The notes beneath the pieces are model-generated. The model saw only the letters and a list, made by a program, of their open reading frames with translations, was not told the DNA's origin and did no database searches. This document shows, one piece after another, positions 36,279 to 44,809 of a stretch of DNA of 64,000 nt. The translations under genes and the position numbers were made by a program. Within the stretch, counting starts at the first letter, position 1. Each line of letters begins with the position of its first letter. This stretch comes from Flavobacteriales bacterium (GTDB lineage: Bacteria; Bacteroidota; Bacteroidia; NS11-12g; UBA9320), in contig JACJZW010000001.1 of assembly GCA_020635355.1 (NCBI GenBank), positions 372,001 through 436,000 of the forward strand, read 5' to 3'.

Positions 36279-37322
36279 TCACATGGCGGTGCAAAACACC
36301 CAATAGTACTTAAAGCTTGAATTGGGATCGAAAGCAACGCCCAACCCAACAAATTTGCTGGACTTGTTGAACATGTTCCGATTGTGTCCGGGGCTGTTGA
36401 ACCATTGGTCATACGTACCTTCCGGATCGGAAGAGCCGGCCGCTAGATTTTCTGAATTCACGAAGGTTTCGTTATAAAAGGTCCGGATACGGGGAAAGGT
36501 GGTGCCAATTTCGCGAAGTTCCTCACCCACCCGGTCGTAACTGTTGTGACTGAAGTAGTCCTGGGTTGCCATATCAACGGCGTGATACCGAGCAGCTCGA
36601 ACCAGATCTGGTTGCATTTTCAATGGATCTAATCCCTTTTCAATGCGTGCCTTGTTGATGATTTCCAGCAGTTTCCATTCCTCGGACTCAAAGGAACCAA
36701 TGGCTTTCTCATTACCCGATGGCATTCCGAAAAATGGCCCCTTAGCGTATCCATCCACCGTAAACTTGGTTGCCTCATCGTAAACTACGTCTGCTGACGC
36801 TGGTGTTGATGCCAGTTCACTAACCTGAGCATTCTTGAGTCGGCCATACTTCGACGAGATCAAATCAAACCGTTCGATTTCACCCGAAGCCGATAGAACC
36901 TTTGCCATTTCCTGATACAGACTGTCGATCTGCTCCCGACTCTCATCCCACTTCAAGCGAGCAGTAAGACCAGCATTGCCATATCGCTCAAATTTTCGGG
37001 CGTGTGAAAGGCATCTGCTAAAATTTCGGTACGCATTTCGTGCGGAGGTGTCTGACGAAATAAGTTGAAGATAGTAATCCGCCAAATAGTAATTCGCCAC
37101 TGGATTGGTGGCATTGCGAGCAATCTTTTTAGATGCGTACCTGTAGAGGGAGAACGCACCAGCCGACTTCTTTTTCTCGAATCGCTTGATCTGCGTTTCC
37201 GTGGAGGGATGCCATACAGGCCGAGGCATAGAATTGGCACCGGAATACAGCGCAACTAAAAAGACAGTTATCATCCATCTTCCGAATGCACACCGTCCTG
37301 TATGGTTTACCCTGAGTTCCAT
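36279..37322 (-). CDS. CAP-domain (SCP-like) secreted protein
   Basis: 347 residues from the ATG at 37322; a start at 37274 (MITVFLVALYSG) would give a more compact signal peptide. The CAP domain occupies about 205-347: EWKLLEIINKARIEKGLDPL, AARYHAVDMATQDYFSHNSY, SENLAAG, WFNSPGHNRNMF and GLGVAFD. The two His and Glu/Asp residues of the CAP cavity are present. The N-terminal 200 residues are helical and unrecognised. Bacterial CAP proteins are extracytoplasmic and of varied, mostly unknown, function. Confidence 0.9.
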   Translation of the reverse strand: MELRVNHTGRCAFGRWMITVFLVALYSGANSMPRPVWHPSTETQIKRFEKKKSAGAFSLYRYASKKIARNATNPVANYYLADYYLQLISSDTSARNAYRNFSRCLSHARKFERYGNAGLTARLKWDESREQIDSLYQEMAKVLSASGEIERFDLISSKYGRLKNAQVSELASTPASADVVYDEATKFTVDGYAKGPFFGMPSGNEKAIGSFESEEWKLLEIINKARIEKGLDPLKMQPDLVRAARYHAVDMATQDYFSHNSYDRVGEELREIGTTFPRIRTFYNETFVNSENLAAGSSDPEGTYDQWFNSPGHNRNMFNKSSKFVGLGVAFDPNSSFKYYWVFCTAM

Positions 37323-37451
37323 GTTCGTGTTTTCACGTCAATACCTGGATAACGGGAAACGTAAACGGTTTGTGATGCGTGGTGTACTAGTTTGAGCACC
37401 TTTCTTCGAGTTGGGTGTCATGAAATCTTTGTAAATACTTCAAACCCGCAT
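37323..37451. other. Intergenic spacer before the tRNA-derived repeats
   Basis: No gene, terminator or promoter was recognised in this stretch; it separates the CAP gene start from the last terminator of the tRNA-Arg repeat array. Confidence 0.5.
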
Positions 37452-37482
37452 AAAAAAAGCCTGAACACTGCGTGTCAGGCTT
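37452..37482 (-). terminator. Intrinsic terminator, copy A
   Basis: Minus-strand hairpin from AAGCCTG/CAGGCTT with an inner ACAC/GTGT step, followed by seven T. It closes repeat unit A. Confidence 0.8.
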
Positions 37483-37495
37483 GAGAATCTGTGCA

Positions 37496-37586
37496 CCCGA
37501 GAGGATTGCTCCCTCACCCATGCTCTGCTCCACCCGGTCGCGAACTGCGTTTCGAACCCCGCCAACCTTCGTTCGAACCTCTCGGG
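37496..37586 (-). repeat. tRNA-like 91-bp repeat unit A
   Basis: A 91-bp unit bounded by the 9-bp inverted repeat CCCGAGAGG/CCTCTCGGG. Read on the minus strand its end is identical to the last 15 nt of the adjacent tRNA-Arg and extends through the same GTGCA into a terminator. It differs from unit B at one base. It also contains two TTCGAA-type T-loop-like words. It may be a transcribed tRNA-like RNA or a dead duplicate. Confidence 0.75.
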
Positions 37587-37592
37587 AGGAAT

Positions 37593-37623
37593 AAAAAAAG
37601 CCTGAACACTGCGTGTCAGGCTT
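37593..37623 (-). terminator. Intrinsic terminator, copy B
   Basis: Identical in its hairpin to copy A (AAGCCTG/CAGGCTT stem, seven T on the minus strand), 141 bp away. It closes unit B. Confidence 0.8.
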
Positions 37624-37636
37624 GAAAATCTGTGCA

Positions 37637-37727
37637 CCCGAGAGGATTGCTCCCTCACCCATGCCCTGCTCCACCCGGTCGCGAACTGCGTTTCGAACCC
37701 CGCCAACCTTCGTTCGAACCTCTCGGG
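37637..37727 (-). repeat. tRNA-like 91-bp repeat unit B
   Basis: Second copy of the 91-bp unit with one base change from unit A and the same 9-bp closing inverted repeat. It lies between the tRNA-Arg terminator (copy C) and terminator B. Confidence 0.75.
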
Positions 37728-37736
37728 AAAAACCAT

Positions 37737-37767
37737 AAAAAAAGCCTAAACACTGCGTGTCAGGCTT
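37737..37767 (-). terminator. Intrinsic terminator of the tRNA-Arg gene, copy C
   Basis: Minus-strand hairpin and seven-T tract ten bases after the tRNA 3' end. One stem base differs from copies A and B (CCTA in place of CCTG), leaving a single mismatch. Confidence 0.78.
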
Positions 37768-37776
37768 GAAAATCTG

Positions 37777-37850
37777 TGCACCCGAGAGGATTCGAACCCC
37801 TAACCCCCAGAGCCGAAATCTGGTATTCTATCCAGTTGAACTACGGGTGC
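37777..37850 (-). tRNA. tRNA-Arg (anticodon UCG)
   Basis: On the minus strand the cloverleaf is complete: acceptor GCACCCG/CGGGTGC with discriminator A, D-stem GTTC/GAAT, anticodon stem CCAGA/TCTGG with loop TTTCGGC (anticodon TCG, reading CGA), and T-arm AGGGG-TTCGAAT-CCTCT. CCA is not encoded. Two copies of its 3' end lie downstream in the repeat units. Confidence 0.95.
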
Positions 37851-38006
37851 ATTGAGGGGTGCAAAATTAGTGGAATTACCATTTAATTTCTGATGAACGC
37901 TCAAATAAAAAAATCATTCTCTGGACTTGTAGCATTTGAGCATAAATCATCTCTTAACCTGATGAAGGTTTATGGTATATCCGTAGGGAATGGATTGATT
38001 TGCACC

Positions 38007-38954
38007 ATGACAAAACGGGATCATCTCCTTGAACAATTGGATCAGAAGTATCAATCCATTGGTCAAAATACCGACACCCACCTGAGTGGCTTACTGCATT
38101 CACGCCCCATCACCTACTGGGATTACATAATGACGGATGCCCTCCTCAATTTGCAAATCACGCGTACCAACCAACCTGATGAACTGGTGTTCATCATGTA
38201 TCATCAGATCAATGAACTTCTGTTCAAGATGATCCTCTCCGAGATTCAGCAGGTGGCCTTTAAGGAGGATTTAAGTCCGGAATTCTTTGCGGAACGACTG
38301 GAACGCATCAGCAGGTACTTTGATATGTTGTCGTCCTCGTTCTCCATCATGCAAAAAGGCATGGAAGTGGAACAGTACTTGAAATTTCGGGATACCCTAA
38401 CGCCTGCAAGCGGATTTCAAAGCGCCCAGTACCGTATGGTGGAGTTTGCCTCTACGGAGTTAATTAACCTGATTGATAATCGGTTTAGAAAGACCATAAA
38501 TCGTGATACGCCCTTCAAGCATGCCTATGACCATCTGTACTGGCAGGCTGCCGGAAAAAACCATGAGACCGGCGAAAAATCCACGCTGTTACAGCTGTTT
38601 GAAAAGCGCTATCTGGATGATTTTATCGTGTTCATGCAGACGTATAACACCCGAAATTTATGGTCCACCTACAAGGCTTTACCGGTCTCAACTCAAAATG
38701 ATCTGACCTTGAAAAATGCCATGCGCCACTATGATCACACCGTGAATGTTCGATGGGTAATGGCACACTATCACGCTGCAGAACGTTACCTAGAATACGG
38801 TGGTAAATCGGCTGAAGCAACTGGCGGTAGCGTTTGGAAAAAATACATGCACCCGAAAACCCAACGTCGCATCTTTTTCCCTGATCTATGGAGTGCGGAA
38901 GAATTGGAAAACTGGGGAATTACGAATTTGGATGGGTATGAGAAGTTGATTTAA
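38007..38954 (+). CDS. Tryptophan 2,3-dioxygenase
   Basis: 315 residues from the ATG at 38007; an ATG at 37893 in the same frame would add 38 residues unlike the family. TDO is a heme enzyme that opens the indole ring of tryptophan to N-formylkynurenine. Motifs: THLSGLLHSRPITYWDYIM, FIMYHQINELLFKMILSEI, TPASGFQSAQYRMVEF and the C-terminal histidine region WVMAHYHAAERYL followed by GGSVWKKYMHP. TTTGCACC directly precedes the ATG. No other kynurenine gene is adjacent. Confidence 0.94.
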   Translation: MTKRDHLLEQLDQKYQSIGQNTDTHLSGLLHSRPITYWDYIMTDALLNLQITRTNQPDELVFIMYHQINELLFKMILSEIQQVAFKEDLSPEFFAERLERISRYFDMLSSSFSIMQKGMEVEQYLKFRDTLTPASGFQSAQYRMVEFASTELINLIDNRFRKTINRDTPFKHAYDHLYWQAAGKNHETGEKSTLLQLFEKRYLDDFIVFMQTYNTRNLWSTYKALPVSTQNDLTLKNAMRHYDHTVNVRWVMAHYHAAERYLEYGGKSAEATGGSVWKKYMHPKTQRRIFFPDLWSAEELENWGITNLDGYEKLI

Positions 38955-39079
38955 CGGTTCAGAAGTTCAAGGGTTCAGAGGTTCAGTAGTTCAAGGGTTC
39001 AAGAGTTCAAGAGTTCAGAGGTTTGTGTTAGGACTCCGTACTCCGTAATCTCGAATCCCGAATCCCGAATCCCGAATCT
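38955..39079. repeat. Short-phrase repeats: GGTTCAGA family and inverted GGGATTC heptamers
   Basis: About 65 bp of imperfect GTTCAGAGGTTCAAG repeats (38956-39021), then four copies of CGAATCC in tandem (39051-39079), the reverse complement of the GGGATTC tracts seen at 2458 and 14346. The tract runs into the stop codon of the pirin gene. Confidence 0.82.
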
Positions 39080-40217
39080 ATCCCTTCTCCTCCAATCTGC
39101 CATCCGCATGTTTGGCAAATCGCCCGCGTTCCCGGTCATGAACCTGATCTGTTCTGGGCCATGGCCAACCACCAAATTTGGTGTCGTGATAATCCTGAAA
39201 CGCCTTATTGATTTCCTCCTTGGTATTCATCACAAACGGGCCATACTGAATAACCGGTTCGCCAATTGGCCTACCTTGTAGCATTAAAATTTGTGATTCA
39301 TGATCCGGATTCGCGATTGTTAGATCATGTGTTGGATCCACCCGAATTTCGTGGTATTTAGGAATGGTCTCCCCGGCAATGGTGATTTGTTCACCCTCAT
39401 AGAAATACAGCATTCGATTCACCCCTTCCACGGATTTTGGTAAGGTCCAGGTAGCCCCAGGCTCGAGGGTAATGTTCCAAATAGCAATGTGATTATTCAC
39501 CTCAGATGCCCAGGAATTGGGAGGTGGCGATGGTGCCTTATGCGTATCCAATTTGCCGGCAATAACCTCAACGGTGGTTTTCTTTCCATTGGCATCGGTA
39601 TGTTGGTAGTTGGGAATGCTATCATTCCATAGCATCTTGAAATGTGCATCCACCATTTTGTTCTTCTTCGGAAGGTTCAGCCAAATTTGAAACAGTTCCA
39701 ATGGGTTGTCTTGATCCTTCTTAATGAGAGGAAACATTTCGGAGTGCTGCACGCCTCCACCAGCCGTCATCCACTGTACATCCCCATTTCCATATCTTCC
39801 GGCAGCGCCTAACGAATCGGCGTGATCCACGATGCCCTTTCGAACCACCGTTACGGTTTCAAAACCACGATGAGGATGGCCGGGAAAACCCGGTACCGAC
39901 TTTCCGTGGTACATTCGGAATCCATCCTTGATGATGAAGTCGTCGCCTAAATGTCGGCCCACATGGTGCTTTGGATCCGGAGCCATTTGATCATTTCCAT
40001 TTGGGAAGTAATCTTCATGATGCACGCAGAAAAGAAACGGATCCAGGGTGTCCCATTGGAATCCCAGTGCCTTCATTCCCAAAACAGATTTTTTGTTGGC
40101 ATCCGGATTGGAATCATCGGACCCAAAAATCTTCCCTAAACCTTGAAAAGGTGTCCACAGTAATGCGGAGGCTCCAAGGGTAAGCTTGCTCAAAAAAGAT
40201 CGTCTGTTTGCCGCCAT
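39078..40217 (-). CDS. Pirin-family protein with twin-arginine signal
   Basis: 379 residues from the ATG at 40217; the open frame extends upstream but this start places ANRRSFLSKLTLGASALLW at the N-terminus, a Tat signal. The cupin metal site typical of pirins is seen in GHPHRGFETVTVVRKG and GGGVQHSEMF. The second cupin half is at about 225-330 and the protein ends with a basic tail. Some pirins have quercetinase activity; others bind regulators. Export by Tat would place this one outside the cytoplasm. Confidence 0.88.
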   Translation of the reverse strand: MAANRRSFLSKLTLGASALLWTPFQGLGKIFGSDDSNPDANKKSVLGMKALGFQWDTLDPFLFCVHHEDYFPNGNDQMAPDPKHHVGRHLGDDFIIKDGFRMYHGKSVPGFPGHPHRGFETVTVVRKGIVDHADSLGAAGRYGNGDVQWMTAGGGVQHSEMFPLIKKDQDNPLELFQIWLNLPKKNKMVDAHFKMLWNDSIPNYQHTDANGKKTTVEVIAGKLDTHKAPSPPPNSWASEVNNHIAIWNITLEPGATWTLPKSVEGVNRMLYFYEGEQITIAGETIPKYHEIRVDPTHDLTIANPDHESQILMLQGRPIGEPVIQYGPFVMNTKEEINKAFQDYHDTKFGGWPWPRTDQVHDRERGRFAKHADGRLEEKG

Positions 40218-40298
40218 AATCGTTTGAGGAATGTAACAAATTAAGTGAATAATTGATTGCCCAAAAGCAACACGGATTTCGAGAAAACTAACAGGCAT

Positions 40299-40326
40299 AA
40301 AAAAAGCCCCCAATACAATTGGAGGC
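40299..40326 (-). terminator. Intrinsic terminator after the TM2 gene
   Basis: Minus strand GCCTCCAAT-TGT-ATTGGGGGC, a 9-bp stem with a 3-nt loop, followed by seven T. It lies 25 bp after the stop of the TM2-domain gene and before the pirin gene start. Confidence 0.85.
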
Positions 40327-40350
40327 CTATTAAAAGATTGTATAAAAACG

Positions 40351-41010
40351 CTATAGGGTCTCGTCGTACCCTCCATTTTTAGGCTCCAGATCTCCGGTGA
40401 TGATCATAATCAGGTCGATCAGGGTCCACACACCAAAACCACCTAAGGTGAGCAACTGAATCACGCCAATTACCGGATATCCCAGGTAGAATCGGTGAAT
40501 ACCCAAGGTTCCCACGAAGATACAAAGCAACAAGGCCACCAATTGACTCTTTCCTCCAGAGCTTGGTGATGACTTTTTGGATTTTACTTTGACGTCGGAC
40601 TTGTTGTGCTCTTTCTTCAAAGCTCGTTTAAAGTTCTTCATCGGTGCAAAAACCTGGGCTTTTGAAGCTGCAGGGGTTTCAGACACTTGGGCCACCGGAG
40701 CCTCTGCCTGGGCTGACTCCATCTTAACCGTATTGGTTTTGATTGGTGCAACTGCCGTCATTTCAGGTGCCGAGGTAGACCGAGTCTCCAGGGTATTCAA
40801 AGCATCCTCGCGAACCGTTAAGGTTTGTTCGAGTTGCTTTTGCTTGAGCGCGAAGGCATACGTCTTCTGCTCCTTTTTTTGTTTGTGTTTGTGCGTTACG
40901 GCTTTCTCCTTGTATCGTCTGGTTTGAACATAACCGTTGCGTTTAACGGTTGAACAAGAAGCGAAGACCAGCATGGCCAGCAATAGATAGGTTAGGTTTT
41001 TAAGTTTCAT
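40351..41010 (-). CDS. TM2-domain lipoprotein
   Basis: 219 residues. Lipoprotein signal with lipobox VFASC, a long charged and Ala/Pro/Thr-rich linker (about 25-145), then a C-terminal TM2 domain: VALLLCIFVGTLGIHRFYLG and a second helix ending VWTLIDLIMIITGDLEP. The TM2 domain has two helices with a DRF-like turn. A lipid anchor plus two membrane helices is an odd topology for one protein. Ends with its own terminator. Confidence 0.85.
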   Translation of the reverse strand: MKLKNLTYLLLAMLVFASCSTVKRNGYVQTRRYKEKAVTHKHKQKKEQKTYAFALKQKQLEQTLTVREDALNTLETRSTSAPEMTAVAPIKTNTVKMESAQAEAPVAQVSETPAASKAQVFAPMKNFKRALKKEHNKSDVKVKSKKSSPSSGGKSQLVALLLCIFVGTLGIHRFYLGYPVIGVIQLLTLGGFGVWTLIDLIMIITGDLEPKNGGYDETL

Positions 41011-41066
41011 AGGTTAAATGTTTTAGGTGATGCAAAATAGTAAAATGTGTGAGCAAATCACAGTGC

Positions 41067-42470
41067 TCAGAAGATTTTACCGGGATTGAGAATGCCATTT
41101 GGATCAAACGATTTCTTAATCAATCGCATCAAATCCAATTGCTTTTCAGATAGAACCTCGGTCATGTATTTGCGCTGGACATAACCAATTCCATGCTCCC
41201 CGCTAATGGTTCCTCCCAGCTCCTTACACAAGCGAAATAGTTCCCGGATTCCGGATTCCAGATGAGGACCGTTCCATTCCTCATCGGACATGTCATTCTT
41301 CAAGATATTCACATGAAGATTTCCATCCCCTGCGTGACCATAGCAAACGGATTCAAACCCATATTTCCGCCCAATTTCCTTCACGCCTGTCATCAATCTC
41401 GGCAACTCTGCCCGTTTCACCACTGTATCTTCCTCTTTATAGACGGACTTGGCTTTTACCACCTCCCCGATACTCTTCCGGATGCGCCACCATCGATCCT
41501 TTTGTTCGGCCGTATCGGCGAGTTGTACCTCCAACACCCGATGATTCTCCAGCATCGCATAGATCGATTCCGCATCAGGATATAAATCGTCCAATGCCTT
41601 TCCATCCAGTTCAATTAACAGAAGTGCCTCAGCATTATGAATCGTTGGATTGGCCAATTGCAGATGGTCACAGGCAATGTGTACGCCGGATTGTTCCATC
41701 AATTCCATGGCCGATGGAGTGATCCCGGATTTCATGATATCCGCTACCGCCTCGCATGCCTGAACAGCATCGTCAAATTGAGCCAACATGAGCAAATCGG
41801 CCTTCGGTTTTGCCAATAAACGGACCACAATCTTCGTCACCACCCCAAGTGTTCCCTCGCTGCCTATCATCAGTTGAGTCAGGTTATATCCTGTGGAATA
41901 CTTCAAGGTATCTGCTCCGGTCCAAATCACCGATCCATCCGCCAATACCACTTCCAAATTCAGTATGTAATCCCGCGTAACGCCATATTTAACTGCTTTC
42001 GGTCCCCCACTGTTATGCGCGACATTGCCACCTAAAAAACACGACCCTCTACTGGCCGGGTCAGGAGGATAAAACAGATCAATGGCCTCCACATGATCCC
42101 GAAAAACCTGGTTGATGACACCCGGTTCAACCGTTGCCTGCAAACTGGAAGTATCCACATTGAGAATCCGGTTAAAGCGCTCCATGGATAAACCTACCCC
42201 ACCAAATACGGGCAAACAGCCACCGCTTAATCCGGTTCCCGCACCTCTAGGTGTCACTGGAATATGGTGCTGATTGCAGTAACTTAGAATGGCAGACACG
42301 TCTTCCACTGAGTCCGGAAGGAGAACGATATCGGGAAGAAATTCAAGATCCTCGGTGTAGTCGCGTGCGTATACCTTTCGATCCGGTAAAGCGACCCGCA
42401 CATTTTCCAATCCCAGGGTCTGTATAAACCACTCTTGATGTGCATCTGTCCAAATTCCTGATTCACTCAT
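41067..42470 (-). CDS. FAD-linked oxidase, GlcD / D-lactate dehydrogenase-like
   Basis: 467 residues from the ATG at 42470; the frame is open further upstream without family resemblance. FAD-binding PCMH domain (about 45-220): VTPRGAGTGLSGGCLPVFGG, FYPPDPASRGSCFLGGNVAHNSGG and GSEGTLGVVTKI. C-terminal oxidase domain ends YGHAGDGNLHVNIL and GEHGIGYVQRKYM. These enzymes oxidise glycolate or D-lactate. No GlcE/GlcF partner is next to it, which favours a stand-alone 2-hydroxyacid dehydrogenase. Confidence 0.92.
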   Translation of the reverse strand: MSESGIWTDAHQEWFIQTLGLENVRVALPDRKVYARDYTEDLEFLPDIVLLPDSVEDVSAILSYCNQHHIPVTPRGAGTGLSGGCLPVFGGVGLSMERFNRILNVDTSSLQATVEPGVINQVFRDHVEAIDLFYPPDPASRGSCFLGGNVAHNSGGPKAVKYGVTRDYILNLEVVLADGSVIWTGADTLKYSTGYNLTQLMIGSEGTLGVVTKIVVRLLAKPKADLLMLAQFDDAVQACEAVADIMKSGITPSAMELMEQSGVHIACDHLQLANPTIHNAEALLLIELDGKALDDLYPDAESIYAMLENHRVLEVQLADTAEQKDRWWRIRKSIGEVVKAKSVYKEEDTVVKRAELPRLMTGVKEIGRKYGFESVCYGHAGDGNLHVNILKNDMSDEEWNGPHLESGIRELFRLCKELGGTISGEHGIGYVQRKYMTEVLSEKQLDLMRLIKKSFDPNGILNPGKIF

Positions 42471-42537
42471 ACCTAATCCGTCAGTTTTGCTGTGCGTTCG
42501 CACGCAAAATACGTAATATTGAAGCCAAATAAGAACG

Positions 42538-44724
42538 ATGAAGAAGTCCATTATTTCCCTGTATCTGCTCACCATTTCAATTGCTGTACTGGCGCAGGGT
42601 ACCAAGCCCATAACACTTGAAGATATCTGGATAAACGGGTCGATTTACCCAAGTACCATTGGAGGTTTTGTCAATCTCAACGACGGTAAAACCTATTGTC
42701 AGCTCGAAACAGACGAGTACCAAAACAATGTGGTGAACAAGTACGATTATGCCACCGGTAATCAAACCGGAGTTCTCATCGACGGAAAGGCCATTGCCCA
42801 GGTTAACGGCATGGATCACTTTTCCTTTGGAAGCTTCCAATTAAGTGCAGATGAACAGCAAGCGTTGATTCCCACTCAAACGAAATCGATCTATCGGCAT
42901 TCCCGGGAATCCGTGTATATGCTGCTTAATCTTAAAACAAATAAGCTTACTAAAATCTCGGAGAAACACATTCGGTATGCGACGTTCAACCCACCCGGGA
43001 CTATGGTGGCGTATGTGTTGGATAACAATCTGTATGTAAAGGATTTGATCAAAGGAAAAACCAAGCAACTAACCAAAGACGGCAAACACAACGCCATCAT
43101 TAATGGAGGTGTAGACTGGGTTTACGAAGAAGAATTTTCCATGAGCCGGGGATTCGAGTGGAATGCCGACGGCACCAAACTGGCCTATTACCGCTTTGAC
43201 GAAACGAAGGTTCCGATGTTCGATATGACCATGTACGGAACACTTTATCCCCAACATGAGCAATTTAAATATCCCAAAGCAGGTGAAGTAAATTCAACGG
43301 TGGATGTGTACATCTGTAATCTAAAGGGTAAGCGTAAGAAGCTGGAGTTGAACTCAGAGCGCGATCAGTACATCCCTCGCATCAAATGGACCGAAGATCC
43401 AAATATTTTGAGCGTTCAGCGGTTAAATCGTCTTCAGAATCACTGGGAATTGTTAATGGCCGATGCCTCAACCGGTAAATTGTCCCTCAGTATTGAGGAG
43501 GAGAACAAATACTACGTTGATATACATGACGATATCATCTTCCTCAAGGATAAACGGCACTTCGTCATGAAGAGTGAGCGAACCGGATATTGGCACCTGT
43601 ATATGCATAAAATAGACGGCCCTCAGGTGTTTGAAATCACCAAAGGCGATTGGGAAGTGGAGCATCTTCTCGGCGTTGATGAAAAAAATCAGAAGGTCTA
43701 CTTCACCAGTACGGAAGTGTCTCCTATTGAACGTCATGTGTATGTGTGTGACATCGATGGGAAAAAACGCAAGCGTTTAACGATGGAACCCGGTACGCAT
43801 GAAGCTACGTTCAGCAACGATTTCTCGATGTTCTTTCACACGCACAGCGCCATTACCATCCCCTTTAGTTACAACATTCGAAAGAACGATGGCACTCTGT
43901 TGCGGGAAATTGAAACCAATGCTGAGTTTGCTGCTAAAATGTCGGAATTCCGCATGGGCACCACTGAGTTCCGCGAAATCGAGGTAGAAAATGGCGTGAT
44001 GCTAAATGCCTATATGATCTATCCAAAAGATTTTGATCCCACAAAAGAATATCCCCTGTTCATGCATGTGTATGGCGGACCAGGCTCCCAACAGGTTTTG
44101 AATTCCTGGCGTTGGTCTAATTTCTTCTGGCATCACATGTTGGCCAGCGAGCACAACATCATTATTGCCGTAGTGGATAATCGGGGAACCGGAGGACGAG
44201 GCGAAGAATTCAAGAAGATGACGTACAAACAGTTGGGCAAATACGAAACGGAAGATCAAATTGCGGCCGCTAAAAAACTAGGCGAACTTCCCTTTGTTAA
44301 TGCTCAACGGATGGGTATTTGGGGATGGAGTTATGGCGGGTACATGTCCAGCCTCTGCCTGGCAAAAGGAAGCTCAACCTTCAAGATGGCCATTGCCGTA
44401 GCACCGGTAACGAACTGGAGATACTACGATAATGTATACACCGAACGATTCATGCGCACACCTCAGGAAAACGCGAAGGGATATGACGACAATTCACCGA
44501 TAAACCATGTTTCTTCCATCAAAGGGAAATACCTCATCGTACATGGTTTAGCCGACGATAATGTGCATTTCCAGAATACGGCGGAGATGGTGAACGCCAT
44601 GATTTCCAAGAACATTCCATTTGATTCCGAATTCTATCCCAATAAAAATCACGGTATTTATGGGGGTTATACCCGCATCCATCTGTTTGATAAGATGACG
44701 CGGTTTGTGGAGGAGAACTTGTAG
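42538..44724 (+). CDS. Dipeptidyl peptidase IV (S9B serine peptidase)
   Basis: 728 residues. Signal peptide (LLTISIAVLAQ), N-terminal eight-bladed propeller with the Glu pair WVYEEEFSMSRGFEWNADG that binds the substrate amino terminus, and a C-terminal alpha/beta hydrolase with Ser in GWSYGGYMSSL, Asp in HGLADDNVHF and His in NKNHGIYGG. It removes Xaa-Pro dipeptides in the periplasm. Two peptide transporters lie downstream, consistent with a peptide-use role. Confidence 0.96.
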   Translation: MKKSIISLYLLTISIAVLAQGTKPITLEDIWINGSIYPSTIGGFVNLNDGKTYCQLETDEYQNNVVNKYDYATGNQTGVLIDGKAIAQVNGMDHFSFGSFQLSADEQQALIPTQTKSIYRHSRESVYMLLNLKTNKLTKISEKHIRYATFNPPGTMVAYVLDNNLYVKDLIKGKTKQLTKDGKHNAIINGGVDWVYEEEFSMSRGFEWNADGTKLAYYRFDETKVPMFDMTMYGTLYPQHEQFKYPKAGEVNSTVDVYICNLKGKRKKLELNSERDQYIPRIKWTEDPNILSVQRLNRLQNHWELLMADASTGKLSLSIEEENKYYVDIHDDIIFLKDKRHFVMKSERTGYWHLYMHKIDGPQVFEITKGDWEVEHLLGVDEKNQKVYFTSTEVSPIERHVYVCDIDGKKRKRLTMEPGTHEATFSNDFSMFFHTHSAITIPFSYNIRKNDGTLLREIETNAEFAAKMSEFRMGTTEFREIEVENGVMLNAYMIYPKDFDPTKEYPLFMHVYGGPGSQQVLNSWRWSNFFWHHMLASEHNIIIAVVDNRGTGGRGEEFKKMTYKQLGKYETEDQIAAAKKLGELPFVNAQRMGIWGWSYGGYMSSLCLAKGSSTFKMAIAVAPVTNWRYYDNVYTERFMRTPQENAKGYDDNSPINHVSSIKGKYLIVHGLADDNVHFQNTAEMVNAMISKNIPFDSEFYPNKNHGIYGGYTRIHLFDKMTRFVEENL

Positions 44725-44737
44725 GAATAGGTTCAGA

Positions 44738-44758
44738 GGTTCAGAGGTTCAGGGGTTC
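44738..44758 (+). repeat. Left arm of a 21-bp inverted repeat flanking the four-helix-bundle gene
   Basis: A 21-bp sequence built on GGTTCAGA units inside a longer tract (44730-44759). Its exact reverse complement lies at 45306-45326, on the other side of the gene. Confidence 0.8.
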
Positions 44759-44809
44759 TAGGGTAGACAGGTATCTGGTCAGGAATGCCTGAAAAAGGTG
44801 CAGAGCATA

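Noticed and set aside
37387..37736. Two overlapping minus-strand reading frames of about 95 residues that look internally repeated
   Set aside because: They are translations of the tRNA-derived repeat units and run through the terminators; their internal repeats mirror the DNA repeats and they have no protein-like features.
37496..37850. Genomic-island attachment site at the tRNA
   Set aside because: Duplicated tRNA 3' ends fit an att site, but the duplicated units are directly adjacent, there is no integrase and no island gene content; kept only as an alternative explanation of the repeat array.
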